Assembly (NCBI RefSeq): GCF_037975245.1
Contig: NC_092568.1
Span: 29,231,501 to 29,295,500 of the forward strand
DNA length: 64,000 bases
DNA from: Apostichopus japonicus
Lineage: Eukaryota; Echinodermata; Holothuroidea; Aspidochirotida; Stichopodidae
Direction of reading: 5' to 3'
Below are positions 1-14,300 of the stretch, piece after piece; position 1 is the first letter of the stretch, and every line of letters begins with the position of its first letter. A program made the position numbers and the translations under genes. Under the pieces are notes generated by a model. It had not been told where the DNA came from. It saw only the letters and a program-made list of their open reading frames with translations, and searched no databases.

Positions 1-2307
1 ATCACTGATTTTCAACCAGATAGTGGATTGTTTATTTACACGTCCTCTTCTTATCCATGTTTAATACATTCTGAGGACAAATAAAGCTGAAGTGAAAGTA
101 TTTTAATGGTAGACTAATTCACTCTTGTATAAATATTTCAGCTGCAAAAGTAACTTTGTTTAACAAACCACCCAAATTCAAATCTCTGACATGTGGCAAA
201 GTTACGGCCTAACCTTTGAATGTTACAACACCAGTCAGACGCAATTGTGTTACAACTGTTCAACAATGTGAAATGCAATTCTCTCAGAATTCGGTTAACT
301 GATTGCACTCCTACTACAATGGGCAACCATGGTTTATGTCTGTATTTGAAAAAAGAAAAATAAGAAAAGGAAAACGACATGTAGCAAGTCTTTATGAGAA
401 CAGACCTACCTATACTGAGACTAATCGTCTGAATGTATTTCCTTTACTTTCCTTTCATTTATGTTTTTGCTGTTTTCTTCTTATTTTTTTCTCTCTCCTT
501 TTTTTTCTTTCATTCTTTGACAAACGATCTTTCCAATATTATTGATTGCAATTAACCAAGAAGAGAAACAACTATTTACTTCTAACTTCGATATTCAATT
601 CAATTACAAATATAAGACATTGGATCGAGAAAACTTGCATCAGAACATTCTAATGTAATTATTTCGACTGCAATTTGGTGGTACTATGTCAGAGAAATGC
701 CCCGACTTTTAGGGAAACAAGAACATGTCACGCACTGACTAACTTTATTTGTGCGAAATTTGCAAAGACTCTCTCAAGTCAAGATAGTCCATTAAAAAAA
801 TGTCTCTTTAACTTCTTAAAAGGCTCAAATATGACTTTTATTTGTGGAGTTATTTTTTTCGTTTTTCTCTAATATAATGATAGCTCACGGTTTCTAAAAG
901 CAAATATGAACATAAAATCACAATTGGTTACCTAAAAGCTTGTCACATTAAGTATTGCCATCACTTTTCTACTTAATTAAGAAGTATTTATAGGCATCTG
1001 AAAACATTTCATGTTGCTTTATTTCACCAAGAATGAAGAAAATTAGATATCAACTTGCAATCCGTGGACCAAGAAACTAAAATATCTAAATACATACGTA
1101 AATATTTGACTGTGATTTGGTAGTACTGAGTTTGACAAATGTCTCTGACATTTACAAACAAAAACACATCCCACACACAGACCGACTAACATGCTTCTAG
1201 ATTTGCAAAAACATTCTTAAGTCAAGTTATTTCATTTAAAAACGAAAAAAAAATCTTCTCTCCAAATGATAATTGCTAAAGTAATGATGGATCACGGTTT
1301 CATTTTGACGGTTATGAATTTAAATTTGAGCAGGAATACCCTCATTAAAGATGACAATAATAAAAAAATATCAAAAAAAAAAAAAAAAAACTGATTACCT
1401 ACTAAATGTCAATTTAGTTGTCACCGTATTCTCCTCATCTAATTAAGAAGAGATAATGGATCCCCAGGATAATTTATTTGTTAATTTATCATCCACCAAA
1501 ACAATGACTGACAGAAGTAGACATTAACTTTAATAGATTACAAACGAAATTATTGATCATAAACTCTAACTCTGTGGAGCACAATTTTTGATTTCGTAAT
1601 GGAGTAAATATTGACTTATTTTGCTAATTACGAGACGCCAAATGATAGCAAACTCATGGATTTCTCTCACACATCTAAATAAATATTGTCAAAATATCAG
1701 GGTATAATTTAGTGCTTAAATATATTTTTTTTGGAGCAATTCTTCATGGATTATAAAATTATGTCAATCATAAAAAAAATTAAAAATAGCAAAGTTTTGG
1801 TTGACATAAACTGCTAGACATATTTGCACTTGTGTAGCAAGTAATGATAACTAGTATTGGTCCCAAAGTTTGGCATGCTAAAAAAAATGGCTTAAAAAAG
1901 CTTTCAAGAATTACTCCCCTGGAGGGTCTGACCACCCAAACGATGCCCTCATATTAATGAGCGATTAATTAGATAATTAACTGTGTCAGTGAGAACAAAC
2001 TCTTCGAGGGTGAAGGAAAATGCTTGTTGAAATTTGAGAATGAGTGACCACTTTTTCCACTTTCTAGCATATTTCCTGGCCAAACTGATGATCTTTACTC
2101 TATTTTGCATTACTATGTCATTATACGATACCAGGTATTATTCCAGGTACCGTGACTTGGTTGCAATCAAAACCCAACGCAAAACACAGCTTTAAGTAGT
2201 GTCACCAAATGAATGGAATTCAGATCTGGATGATTTGGCCCACTTTCCCAGACCACTGAACTCATTGATATATCCTGGCAAATATATTTCTCTGTCCAGA
2301 GCACGAT
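1..2307. other. PUS10 downstream region / probable 3' UTR
   Basis: AT-rich, with no supported coding region on either strand. On the minus strand the first AATAAA after the PUS10 stop is at 1478-1473, about 830 nt beyond it. It is a possible poly(A) signal with no other support. The rest is low-complexity A/T sequence. Confidence 0.5.
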
Positions 2308-2385
2308 TTACGGGTCCGCACCATCATCTGGTAAATCTTTAATCTCTTCTCCATCGATTGGTTTTGGCCAATCCAGATTTACTGC
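2308..2385 (-). CDS. PUS10: PUS10 exon 18 (residues 517-541, stop)
   Basis: Encodes A-V-N-L-D-W-P-K-P-I-D-G and an acidic tail, then TAA at 2310-2308. Human ends V-D-V-D-W-P-P-A-L-D-D. Acceptor TTCAG follows a long T tract in the gene's sense. Confidence 0.92.
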   Translation of the reverse strand, partial: AVNLDWPKPIDGEEIKDLPDDGADP

Positions 2386-5300
2386 CTGAAAAAAAAAAAA
2401 AAAAAAAAAAAAAAAAGGAATTATTGCAAAGCCATATCATATTTTTGCAATTGAAAGGTTAAAGTATTTTAAATAGATATCATACAAGGATAATAAACTT
2501 AATATCCACTGCTGTTACTTCTGGGTTTCATCGCTGCTTCCGTTTCTGAGATATAAAATACTGAAATGTTTTAATTCAGTTTGGGGACAAGGGAATGACA
2601 CAGCAATCTGCGATATCACATTGTAGTGAGTAGCAACATATCGAAATTTACTTTTCTGACTTTCTCATATTTAATGAGTGTGTCTAATGGTTCTTAATAC
2701 GTGACTGGATTGTACCTAATCATACCACATCCAATTAACGACAGTAGAAAAATAGTCAATCCTTTTGACAGCAATCGTCAATCTTGTCTTGTAGAAATGG
2801 CCAAGAATGACTTTCAATTAAACAAGGGTAAAACCAAAGACAAAGTTTACACTAATAGAAGATTTTAGAAATTAGAAAAAAGACAATAGTTAAATAAACT
2901 AAGTGAGACATGAAAACAAAAAGAAAAAGTTGCTTTCTTATCCAGAGATATTTCATAAACAAAACTGCAAAATGGATACAAATATAATGATCCGTTTAAA
3001 TATTTACTTTATTTGGCGCTAACTGACAGAAGAAAAATAGCCAGCACAAATATTGTCCTCGTGCGAAGGAGAATATTTTACCGCGATAGTCAAGATAAAA
3101 CCGATAGAAACTGGATACATAAAATTAGATTAATAATCTTACAGAATTTCATTCCTTTCATCCTGGAAAGTCCAATAAATTTGACGGTTTTTATATTTCT
3201 CTCTTATTTTAGTCATCGGATGAAATTGAAATCCTGAACGAAAGCCAATTTTACCGCCGGTTCTTACCCTCGAGAAACATCTATTTATGTCTAATATGCC
3301 TCAGAAGTAAATGCAAACACTGACAATAGAATACAAAGAAGCTAGCTGTCCATTTATCCTTTGCCGCCTGAGGTAGTATAGCAGCAGATTTAATAATAAA
3401 GACTTTTAATGCTACCCAAGGGAAAGAGAAAAAGAAGAAGTCTATAATGGTGTTTTGTCTGGCTTTATTCAGTGAAAATGTAGTAAAATAACCACAAAAA
3501 GGAGCAATCTGATGGCAGGTAATAGGAGAAAGGCATTTTCCAATATCATATTTCATAAAAGCTTTGATTCGGCCCTTTTTATCCGGAGGTTTTCAACCTT
3601 CTGAGATAACTGGTTACAACCTTGCTTCACAGAAAACTCTGCATGGTTTTCAATTTACGAAAGTAACAATTTATTTTTATTTTAATAAGAAAAACTGTGA
3701 TTTCTTTTTTCATTTAAAATTCAAATCCATCCACCATGACTTATTGTCTGTTGTGGTCTGTGAAAATAGCTCAGACTACTACGAGATCAAACAAGCAAGC
3801 CGACGTGGTTAGTGATTCCTTTATACCAGGTTTCATATGAAAATATTAAATGTAAAATTTGTGGCCAATATTTTCAAGGTATTATTGACTTCATGTCATC
3901 AGGAAGGCTTTTGGACTTGATGTATGCTTACTAATCATCTTCATCAACGTTTTCGTTTGCAGATATCCTGTTAACAATGTTTTTGTACTTTGACTTGTTG
4001 ACCTCGAATAACCTTTGACCTTGCAGTGTTTGTAATCAGTAAAGCAAATCTAAATGCCATGTATGAAGTTTACTGTTAGCAATATCAACTAATCCTGTTA
4101 ACAAGGATTTTATACTTTCACCTTTGTTGATGTCAAATGACCTTTGACCTGGACTGTACACACCATGTATTAAATTCATCTAAGCTTAGCTTTTAGGATT
4201 TTGGACATTGATGCCTGTTGTCCTCAAATGACCTTTGACCTCTATGAAAATAATCCGGTTCTTGCATTCATAGAGGTGGATCCACACCAAGCAATATTTT
4301 TGGGGTGTTTACATTTTGACCTATGTTGACCTAGCATGACCTTAAAAAAATTTCTTTAACTAATTAAGATGGAACTACATACTAAGTATGAAGCTACTCA
4401 TAGGTTTACCTAGGGAGCTATGGCAGTGACAATGCTTTTGTTCTTTGATCTCTGATGACTTCCTTCGACCTTTGACCTCTATGTAAAACAATAGGCTTCT
4501 TGCAGCCACTAAGATGGATCCACATTCCAAGCACAAAGTTAATCCATTATGCTGTTTGCAAGTTACCATGCTTACAAGCCAAAGTGCCACGTACATAAAC
4601 ATACACCTCACCAACACATAGATTTCTTTTTGCGTCCGGCACGGAATCAACATGGAAAAGCACCTTCTGGAATTTATGTATTCCATTGTGAATTATTATT
4701 ATTATTTTTTTTCTTTTGCAAGGGTGACTTGAGGCAAGACTTAATGTAAGTGCCAAGTCTCATACTGTACAGTTCTGAAGCAATCAATGCTTTTAAAATA
4801 AACACAGTAATTCAGTTAGCTCCATGAGTCAAATTAAAGAGGGCATACATAGCAGGGTTGTTGATTTTTTTGATTTTTTTAAAAAAATCAAAAAAATCGG
4901 ATTTTTTTTATTTAAATCAGATTTTTTTGATTTAAATCGGATTTTTTTGATTTTTTTAAAACCACATTTCAGTTGGACCCCATTGTTGCCTACATTATCA
5001 CATATATGCACCCATATCCACCCAGATCATTATATCCCCACATTGGGGATATTATGGTGTTGATCACTTTCAATTTGACCACATGTGACCCACTGCAGTG
5101 GCCATTTAATTCATCCAATTTGAACAAAACAAATGAGAGCAACGTATGGTGGTACCAAAAGTTGGTGGTGATCTCATATAGTTCCTGATATTCTCCCATT
5201 TGGCTTTTAAACACACTGTGATTGCTATGATGTGGGGATATACGTTGGCGGTTTAACGCCAGCTGATGTCTAGTTTTAATATATAAGCCTTATAGGCCTA

Positions 5301-8300
5301 TAATATATTCAGAATACTTTGCAGGCTAATTAAACCTGGGCCCTGGGCCTCAATCAATTTCTTTGCCAAACTATGTAAAAACTAAAATACTCGCTACATT
5401 TCTCTAAATGTTTTATGTAACCCTAGTTCTGACCGTGATGCACTTGTGTGCGTGATATGATTCCTTTAAATAACAATTTCCAACTCGATAAATATCTTGG
5501 TAAACACTGAAACTCAAAATTTAAAAAAGTAGTATGCTGTTTATTTAGATCTGATGCATCATGTCTTTTACTGTTTTAGGCCCTAATTGACTTGGACAGT
5601 TGGACTACAACAGTTCTGAATTCTGAAGTTAGCAAAATAGATGTTTTTAATGTTTCTATTATTTATTCGTTTCCAACTTCCCATTGATGTTTTCACTGTA
5701 GGCTATAGACGGAATAAAACTGAAAAATGACCGAAAAATCTGGTATGTATCTGTCATTACTCCATACCTAGGAATACATCGACCCAGAAGGTCACTTAGG
5801 CTTTTGGAATGACTTTGGTCGCATGATCGTATATGGACAGTACCAGCCTCTCTTTTAGAACATTGCTCACAGACTACTATAATCTAATTTAGTTGCTCCA
5901 GGGATTGCCTTTTTCACCTTAATCCAATGGACTCAACATTAAGCCTCATTCACCTCCCGGAGTCCTGGTCCTCGATTCCTCGAAGAATGAAAGGAATGGT
6001 CACCTCCTGTCTATCACCACTGAGTTGTGCCGCAACAAAACCAACCATGCAATACATCACTCAATATATCATATGCATGCATACAACTTTCATGGCATCA
6101 AAATATAGCAAACTACATTCCTGATTTTGTAGGGTTTAGCTACAAATTCCAGCGTAATGAGTATGGAAATTTAGTGTGTGAACGAACTACAGTGTACAGT
6201 ATGTCTGGTTCAAGTAATCTAGGCCTAGTAATTCTGGTACCACAGAGACTGGAAATAATGAGGGGGGTAGCCTGAATGTCTTACAATAAATTATTGTGTG
6301 TACTCTAATATAGAATTGGTGATTTGCAATGATTTCAAGCAACTATTCACATAAAAAATGGAAAAGTAGTAAAAGTGATTTAAATCAGTGATTTTTTTTA
6401 AAAAAATCATCTGATTTAAATCGCGATTTAAATCAGTGATTTTAATCAAGGTGATTTAAATCAAACAACCCTGATACATAGAGATGAACATATCCAGCAA
6501 GAACAGTGTTCTACCCTCTAAAGTTCTTACTCAATCTATGGGAGAGAAGAACCAGGCAATTGTTACCGTATTTACAAGAAATTCCTCTTTTTCCTTGTAT
6601 TTTTGTCTTGCAGATAAGACCTTTACAATGAAGTTGAAATGCCGATGTTGTTTGATTTTATAAACCAAAAAATTCAGAAAGTTGTCAAATTTGGGATCAA
6701 AGTTTTTAAACTCAGAAGGGCACTTTTAAGCAGACTGCTGCACAGAACTTCAAAGTGCTAGTCCCCCCCCCCCCCCCCAGCTCCACAGCGTGACGAATGT
6801 ATGTCAGTGACGTCAACACGGGATGCAACAACAGATTTCTACCTATCTATGTTATTTTTTTGGTTATTTCCTAACTTTTTTTACTAATTTCTTTTTTACT
6901 TCTCTTGGGGATTTAACTTATAAATTGTGGATATAATATTTACAAGGATATGTTGAACCTTCTTAGTAACTGTAGTAGCTACTGCTGTTGCCTTATCTTT
7001 GACTTAGAATTCAAAATGATACCTACGGATGAAATTATGCAGAAATAGGCTGTATTATATCATTAGTGATACAGCAAATTATCTTAATTTATTCATTTTA
7101 ATTAGAAATAAGTATCACCCTTAGGAAAGAGTGATATCCTATCCTTGATTTGCCGAAACAACTTTTTAATTTCTCATTATACATTATACACACTATATCA
7201 CTTTGAACAGAGATCGACTATACTAACAAAATAATCTTTAAAGGCAAAATTTATTTTATCGAAAGATATTCATGTCACATTCTCGTGTTACTTTTGTACT
7301 ATAAAGACAGATCAGATAAAAACTCATACTTCCTATTTTTCTTTTCTTTTTTCAATTTCTTAATTTCATAATTTCATTCTCATTTATGACTTTGCTAACA
7401 CATTGCAGTCACTGCATGCTAAGGAAGAGTCTGATACATGTTTCGAACTCCTAGCACTGTGTATACAGTTTAAATAACTTTGCTCACAAACATAGAGAAA
7501 ACAGGAAAAATGTCCACACAAAGAGACTAAAAGTATGTTTTGAAATTTTAGTAAACTTTAAGCCATCAAATGTAAACAATTTTCATGACTGGGACACATG
7601 TCAAAAGTTGACACAATTTTGAACATTTATGAACCACTAAAGCAACTTTGGCTTGGTTAGTATACTTTAACCTTTAACCTACCTTTTTTTCTCTCACTAA
7701 ACTGGGACTCAAATATCCAAATAAGGGCAGCGTTCAGGCTTTATCTTTTCACAGGGTTGACATTAATCAGTGCATGTTAATCAGTGCATACTAGAGATGA
7801 CAATAGGTTTTTGGTGACATTGTTGCTGGATAATGCACCTATCTATTCCTAAATAACAATTCCATATCAAGGCAGAATATTTCAAATATTCAAGATATCC
7901 TTCATTCTTATTAATACTATGATATAGAGATTTGTGGAATACAGTAGGTATGTGCACGAAAATGATTTTTTTTTTTTGTAAAAGAAGCCATGTCAATATT
8001 ATTCCTTGCTAAGTTTAATTCTTAAATACATCAGGACTGTGTCAACACTAGAACTCACTTTTAATTCAAACTTTTCAATTTAATATATGAATAAATCTCA
8101 GCCTGCTTCCTGTCAGGAAAAAAAACCCAACTGAAAATCATGTTTAATTTTAATCACTTTGTTGATGACAGGTTGATGACTCTATAAACAATAGAGTACA
8201 TACCAAAAGGAATATTCTGTGTTCATTACATTATGATTTTGTTCACTACTTTTGTAAGACTAAGTCTTCTTCCTTGACAAGTATACCATAATTCATTTAA

Positions 8301-11300
8301 TAATTTTACCACAACAGAGCATTATAATTTACCTCAACGTCTAGAACCAGAATGTCTGCCTCTGTTCCGAGTATCGTGGAAACGTTTGGTTCCGTACGTC
8401 CAAAGTCGCCATGCACAAACTCCTTGATGTATCTGAAGGGATTATTAAGTTAAAAATATTCAAGATATATCAAAATTCAAACAAAAAGAGCTTTTTAAAC
8501 CAATAGTAAAGAAAGTACAAGAAATGCCAGCTAGTCATTCGTTGACCTAAATGTTTCTAACATGAACAAACTTTTCGACCCTTTATTCACATAAACAACA
8601 GAATTTGTTTCAAAATAGAGCAGCAAAAGTTGTTTCTAAAACTTTTACAAATGGCAGAAGCTGCCAGTACATCCATAAATATCTATGTTGCCAAAGCGAA
8701 ATGCTGAGAATGTTGTTTTAATACTAAGCGTAGTGTTTTCCGATGCTGGAATTGAACAAAAACCTATTCAAAGCTTCGGATGATTTCAGCTATACAATTA
8801 ACGTGACTCTTTTTATCTTCAAAAACTAGTGGGAGAAACAGGAACAATACCTCCCCTAGTTTGCACACACCTACCCCCCACCCCCCACCCCACCCCCATG
8901 GAAACAACATTCATGGGATGCTGATTAGGAAAAAAACGTTAAAACACCTAAGATGTAAACATTGGATAAGGATACGTTCCTGCTTGGGTGCAAAGATGAA
9001 GTTTAAAATGATGATCATCTACAGGAGTGGTTGATAAACTGTGCACGATTTTTTCTCTTGTGGCAAGAGGGCGCCGATGAAGAACTCGAATCGGTGTCTT
9101 CTGTTGCAATGTCAGATTCTGCAGAATATGTGAGAAGAAGAAAAAAGTTTGTGATCAAGCTGCTCATTTATATAAATCAGATACGGTCATAGTAACATCA
9201 ATCTCCTGGATGTTATTCTGGATACAAAAGAATTTTGTTACACAACAGATCCATAGAGATCTATACAGAATGTGACTCACAATCTTTTATCAAATATGAA
9301 ATATTCCGGATAATAATCTAACTGAGCTGGATGTGATCAATTTAGCACTTTCTTTAAAAGTTATGGACACCCACATAATAAGCTTGTCAAGAACGATGGT
9401 TTCCAAGTTTCACCTTTTACATTTTTTGTCTCCTTTAAACTAATTGTAATAAATAAATTTATTTGGCTTGATGCATTAACTTTGATGGTTTAAGACTTGT
9501 CACAGCAAAAGGGCATATCGTGTCAACAACGAACAATGTTTAGTACACCACTCACATTCTATACCAGATGGATCAACAACTAGTGGCCTAAAACCTACAG
9601 CCTTTCAACACACACTGGAAAATGTAACAAACCGTCCAAAACAAACAACTTGATAAAGAAGTTACATGCAAATATCACAAGGCTCGGTCAGGTGGCAGCG
9701 CGACGCAAAATGCAGCTATAAATTAACGAAGACGCTATTGTTACAGAGATTCTTACCTCAATTTTATCAAAAGTCTCTAGCATTTCAGGGGTCACTTCTT
9801 TGGCCACCCAAACTAATGCAGTATAGTCTTTAGTCTTCTCTTGTTCTCCTTCCTTCAATTTACTCGTCTCTTCTCTGTGAAGAACAAAAATATGGAAATT
9901 GAAAAAAAAGGAACATCTTATTACCTCTGATTGAAACATTTTGGCTTGAATGGCATGGCACATAATGAATAACTGATGCAAATTATCATAAAGGATATAC
10001 CAGATTCTGATGTGTTTTTTTTTTCTGTATCATATTTATGTTTTAGGAGTGATTTAGTCTTGTTAATTGTATGTAATATGTAATATTGTTATTTTTACAC
10101 AAAAATTGTATGTGACTTTGCTTCTGAATTTTTTGTTTCAAATGGACACTCATGTAAAGAGCAACTAGTGAAAGGTCACTATTTAGCGCATTATGAACCT
10201 TGCAGCTTACATTTTTAAAGTTCCAATCCTTATAGGAAGATATATTTTTACTTATATATTCATGATCCTCAGTATACTAACTTGTATTTTTAAAGTTTAA
10301 CATGAGGTTATCGTTTCTCAGGAAAGTCTGTGAAGACTGTGTTATATCGTAATGACAGGTCTATTTTTCATCCAACGGCAAAGATTTATGGTACAAACAA
10401 ATCACAGCCCGATATCCGCAGCAAATTTGAGGAGGAACTTACCTGGTAACGATCTGCAGATCCCTGACTGCAATGTTAGTCGTCTGGTTATTAATTGTCT
10501 GTGAGGGATAAATCAAAAAGGCTCGGTGACGAAGCTACAATCTTTCAGCAAGACAAATTACTTAACAAACAAGAAACCCAGCTTTATAGTGCTAAGTCAT
10601 GGTTGACTGTTTCTTTTTATTCCTCAGATGGTTCTCTCCCATTTCCTAAACAAATACATTTCTTTCAATCAAATTCAGTAAAAATTACAACAAATCCTTG
10701 AATACATAAATCTTGGTGCTTTATTAGTGAAATAAAAATATATTGTGAATATTAACATACTTCCTGTTATTTTGCGTTTCTCGAAAGAAGCATTTTTCAA
10801 AAAGACGAAAATCTCTCAAAGCCCCCAAAATATCCAAATCATATATGCAAGCCGACTACTGTTGCTGATAGAAGCACAATCCTCTCAGAGTAATACTGTC
10901 ATACTTGATGTATGCAAATCCCTGTTAGATTCTAAGAAATGCACAAAACAGCCTAAGGGTAACTACTAACTATGTTTCCAGACAAAGAGTGAAAAAAGAA
11001 AAAGAGCCTTAAAATATAAACGAGCTTACATTTTGTAATATTCTCATGTCTTCTGTTGTTACTGTAGTTTTGTGCGGGCAGCTCATCTCGGCGGCAAATG
11101 GTCTGCCTATAAGAAATAATACAGTCGAATCGAATATATGGGCCATTATTCCATTGATATTCAGAAAATTATGTACGTAAGCCAGGTAACTAGTTTATCT
11201 TCAGGTTTGTATATCTCCACATTAATTTTTAATTTTTTAATTTATTTTTAATTTAATTTTATTAATTAAAAAACAAATCCTGATACAGTTAATTTAAGCG

Positions 11301-14300
11301 TATACTGCTACTTTGGAATACTCCGTCTGGCATAAAGTAATAATATGTATATTAGCCTCAGAATTGATCAAGCCCTCTGAATGACACACAGAAGGGTACT
11401 ACCTCCCCCTCTAGTCCCCCCGGCCTCCTCCTTTAGAACTGGCTGAAATATTGAACAGGGTTAAACTTACTGAAGTTATCTTTACTTCAAGATATTAAAA
11501 ACAGGTTCAAGATATAACAACTAGTAGGCTTTAATGTTCTTTGATGAAAACAAAATACCATAAGATTGGCGTACAATGTCGTATCTTTCAAAGAGGCAAG
11601 ATTATTTTAGTAAAAACATAACAGTTTTTCTTAGCTTGAAGAAGAAACACTGTGAGAAACACTACCTTTAACAAAGTTACCTTTACCACAGTGTTGGCAA
11701 CTCAAATAACTTGTCACAGTTGCAATGCAAAACATGACTCTCATAAACATCTGTTTCTTTGGATGATGCAAAGGGAATAATTGTGTTAAATAGATTCTTT
11801 ATCATTGTAAATGTCTGTAAAATCTGTTTTCTTCTATAATAATTCTTCCCTGCCCCCCCCCCCCTGTCACTCCTCTTCTCATAGCTCTCTTCCACCCTTT
11901 GATCTCCTGACCTTGCTGTCCTTGTCCTTCTCTAGTTTATTCCCTACCCTCTTCCCTTAATCCTCTCTTTGTCCCTCTACTGTTTATCTCCTACCTCTCC
12001 TCTTCCCTGTTGGTTTCTTTCTTTCTTCTCTCCATCCCTTGTCTACTAATCCCCTTACATCTATCTCTCTGTGTTCACCATGCTTTTTTGTCCCTTCTGT
12101 TACTGTTACTTGTCATTTAACCTCTGAAGAAGATCCTGCTAGGATCGAAACGTCAGGTCAACTTACTTTTACACATTCTTCTATAATAATATACGATAAA
12201 ATAAAAATGTCTTTCTAATTTGTTTCCGTTTCATTTTGCCTTTTAGATCCTCTTAGGATTGAAACATCAGGCCCTCTAAGGTTTACATTTACCTACACAG
12301 GCTTTTAGTAGTGGAATAGCAGTTTGCTAATAGTAATGTTTGGCCCCCTCATAGTAAATGTCTACAGTCTGGAGCTCAAAATGAAGGCAATGAATGAACT
12401 ATGCACCTGATTTGAAAGCAAATACTTGCAGAAATTGTGTAGTTCCATCTTTCCCCATACCATCAATACAATGTTAAAGACATGTGGTTTTGAGTATTAA
12501 TGATATTCATAATAATGATAATAATGATAATAATAATGATAATAATGATAATAATAATAATAATAAAAATAATAATAATATTGATGATGATGATGATGAT
12601 AATAATAATGATAATGATAATAATAATACTAATAATAATATAGTGATTTATGACATGTGCATATCCACCTGGGAAGGGTGCTCAAAAGAATTATTGGTTA
12701 ACATTGATGAATGCTTGACGCATAAGATGAGTTTTCAGACGTTTTTGTAACAAAGTTAGGGAAGCACAACATCTGAGTTCTAGTGGTTGTCCATTCCGGA
12801 GGTGAGGAGCAGCTACTTTGAACGATCTGTCACCCCACGTATGCTTAGGCCTAGTAAACTACCAAGTGGTTTCAACTAGAATTGCAGTCTAACTTCATAC
12901 ATGTATTTCTCTAATGGTTTTAAGAATGTCCTATTGTCACTTTACCTTTTCCAAGGGTCTTAACATCCACGTCTTCCCTCCCTGATGCTACAAAGTTGTA
13001 TCCTAAAAAAAAAACACAAAGATCATAACAAATAATTTAGAGGTAGGATTGAATGATAAATGAGAAAACCATATAAACACAAGAGTTGCCAGGAAATATT
13101 TGACTCCAATGATCATGCTCAGTATTCATAATTTGTAGCGAAACATTTCCTTTCTACTTCACAATGGATAAATAGGTGATAACCAGCTTTCAATATTTTA
13201 ACAACAAATAACTGCTCTGCCCGAGATCATTAAATGTGAGCAGAGCTACAGCCATGTACATTAAAATGTTGTTAAACTTAGTGTTAAAGGTTTTAAGAAG
13301 AATTACAAGCTTTTGAAGAAAGATTTTATAGATCTGCCTTTGGGTTTAATGACACAAATGCTACCTTCCAATTGCCAACATCTGCTTCAGATGCTTATAT
13401 TTCAAGTTTTGTCCATGTCCTACTGTTTCTTACATTATTGACAGGAAAAAAACTTAAAGAGAAAAAAGCGTAACATCTTGATTCTTTTTGTGCGTATTTG
13501 AAAGAAAAAACTTCATTCCAACCGAGAAATGTAACTTTGAAAAAAAGCAGCCGATGAGACAAACTTATAACTAACTCCCTTTAATAACTTTCTAATTTTT
13601 CTCTCCAAAATTTTTCTACATCCTTTTATGATACATTTGTGCTTTGTGAGAAGAACAAATTGCCTTTGCATTAATAATCATTCTCTCAGACAAAAAAGGC
13701 AAACAGAAGACATCTCCAATAAGCTAATGACATTAAAAAAAAAAATCTGAGAAATGCAACAAAGGGAAAATTGCAGGCTGAACTGAACCACAGATATTTA
13801 ACTTCTAAAATGAAGATATTAGAGAAATTTAGAAGAAAAAAACATTCTTGTCTAGACATAATTTACATTCAGCAGTGGAAATACATAATTTATTGCCTGA
13901 GGCGGCAATGTTCTCTAATGAGGGCCTAGTCGGTATTGTATTGAAAGTCAAGAAAAATTTGATGAATTTAAACAAAATCAGTGACTGAAAGCTTGGTGAA
14001 TATTTAGGGCACATTTACGGAAAAGAGATCTGATTCCTATCAGCAAGTCATTTTCTATAAAGGTCACACGGCTAATGCACCAACCTAATGCATCCAGAGT
14101 TGAAAACAAAAACACATTTACTTGTGTTTTATAATTAAGGAAGCAAAGTGATTCCTTTATTTTCCATAAGTATCGACGTCACTGTTCGTCACGGTCGGCA
14201 CACAAGTACTTGTCGGATACCGCTAATGTATCAGATAAATTTAAAGTAATGAAAGAAAAATTTTTTTTTTTAAATGTATCAACAGTAAACCTGACAAGCT

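Larger units (their letters stand above)
2386..8332. other. PUS10 intron 17 (5.9 kb)
   Basis: The largest PUS10 intron. It holds the DR1-containing repeat block (about 3.9-4.55 kb), the hAT-like element (4853-6473) and a 16-base C run (6763-6778). The short open frames in it have no recognisable domain. The stretches 2386-3890 and 6790-8332 show only AT-rich unique-looking sequence. Confidence 0.7.

Noticed and set aside
5927-6275. Coding frames inside the hAT-like element
   Set aside because: Short, overlapping and without transposase motifs.
12484-12750. Asn/Asp-rich open frame
   Set aside because: It is the translation of an AAT/GAT microsatellite.
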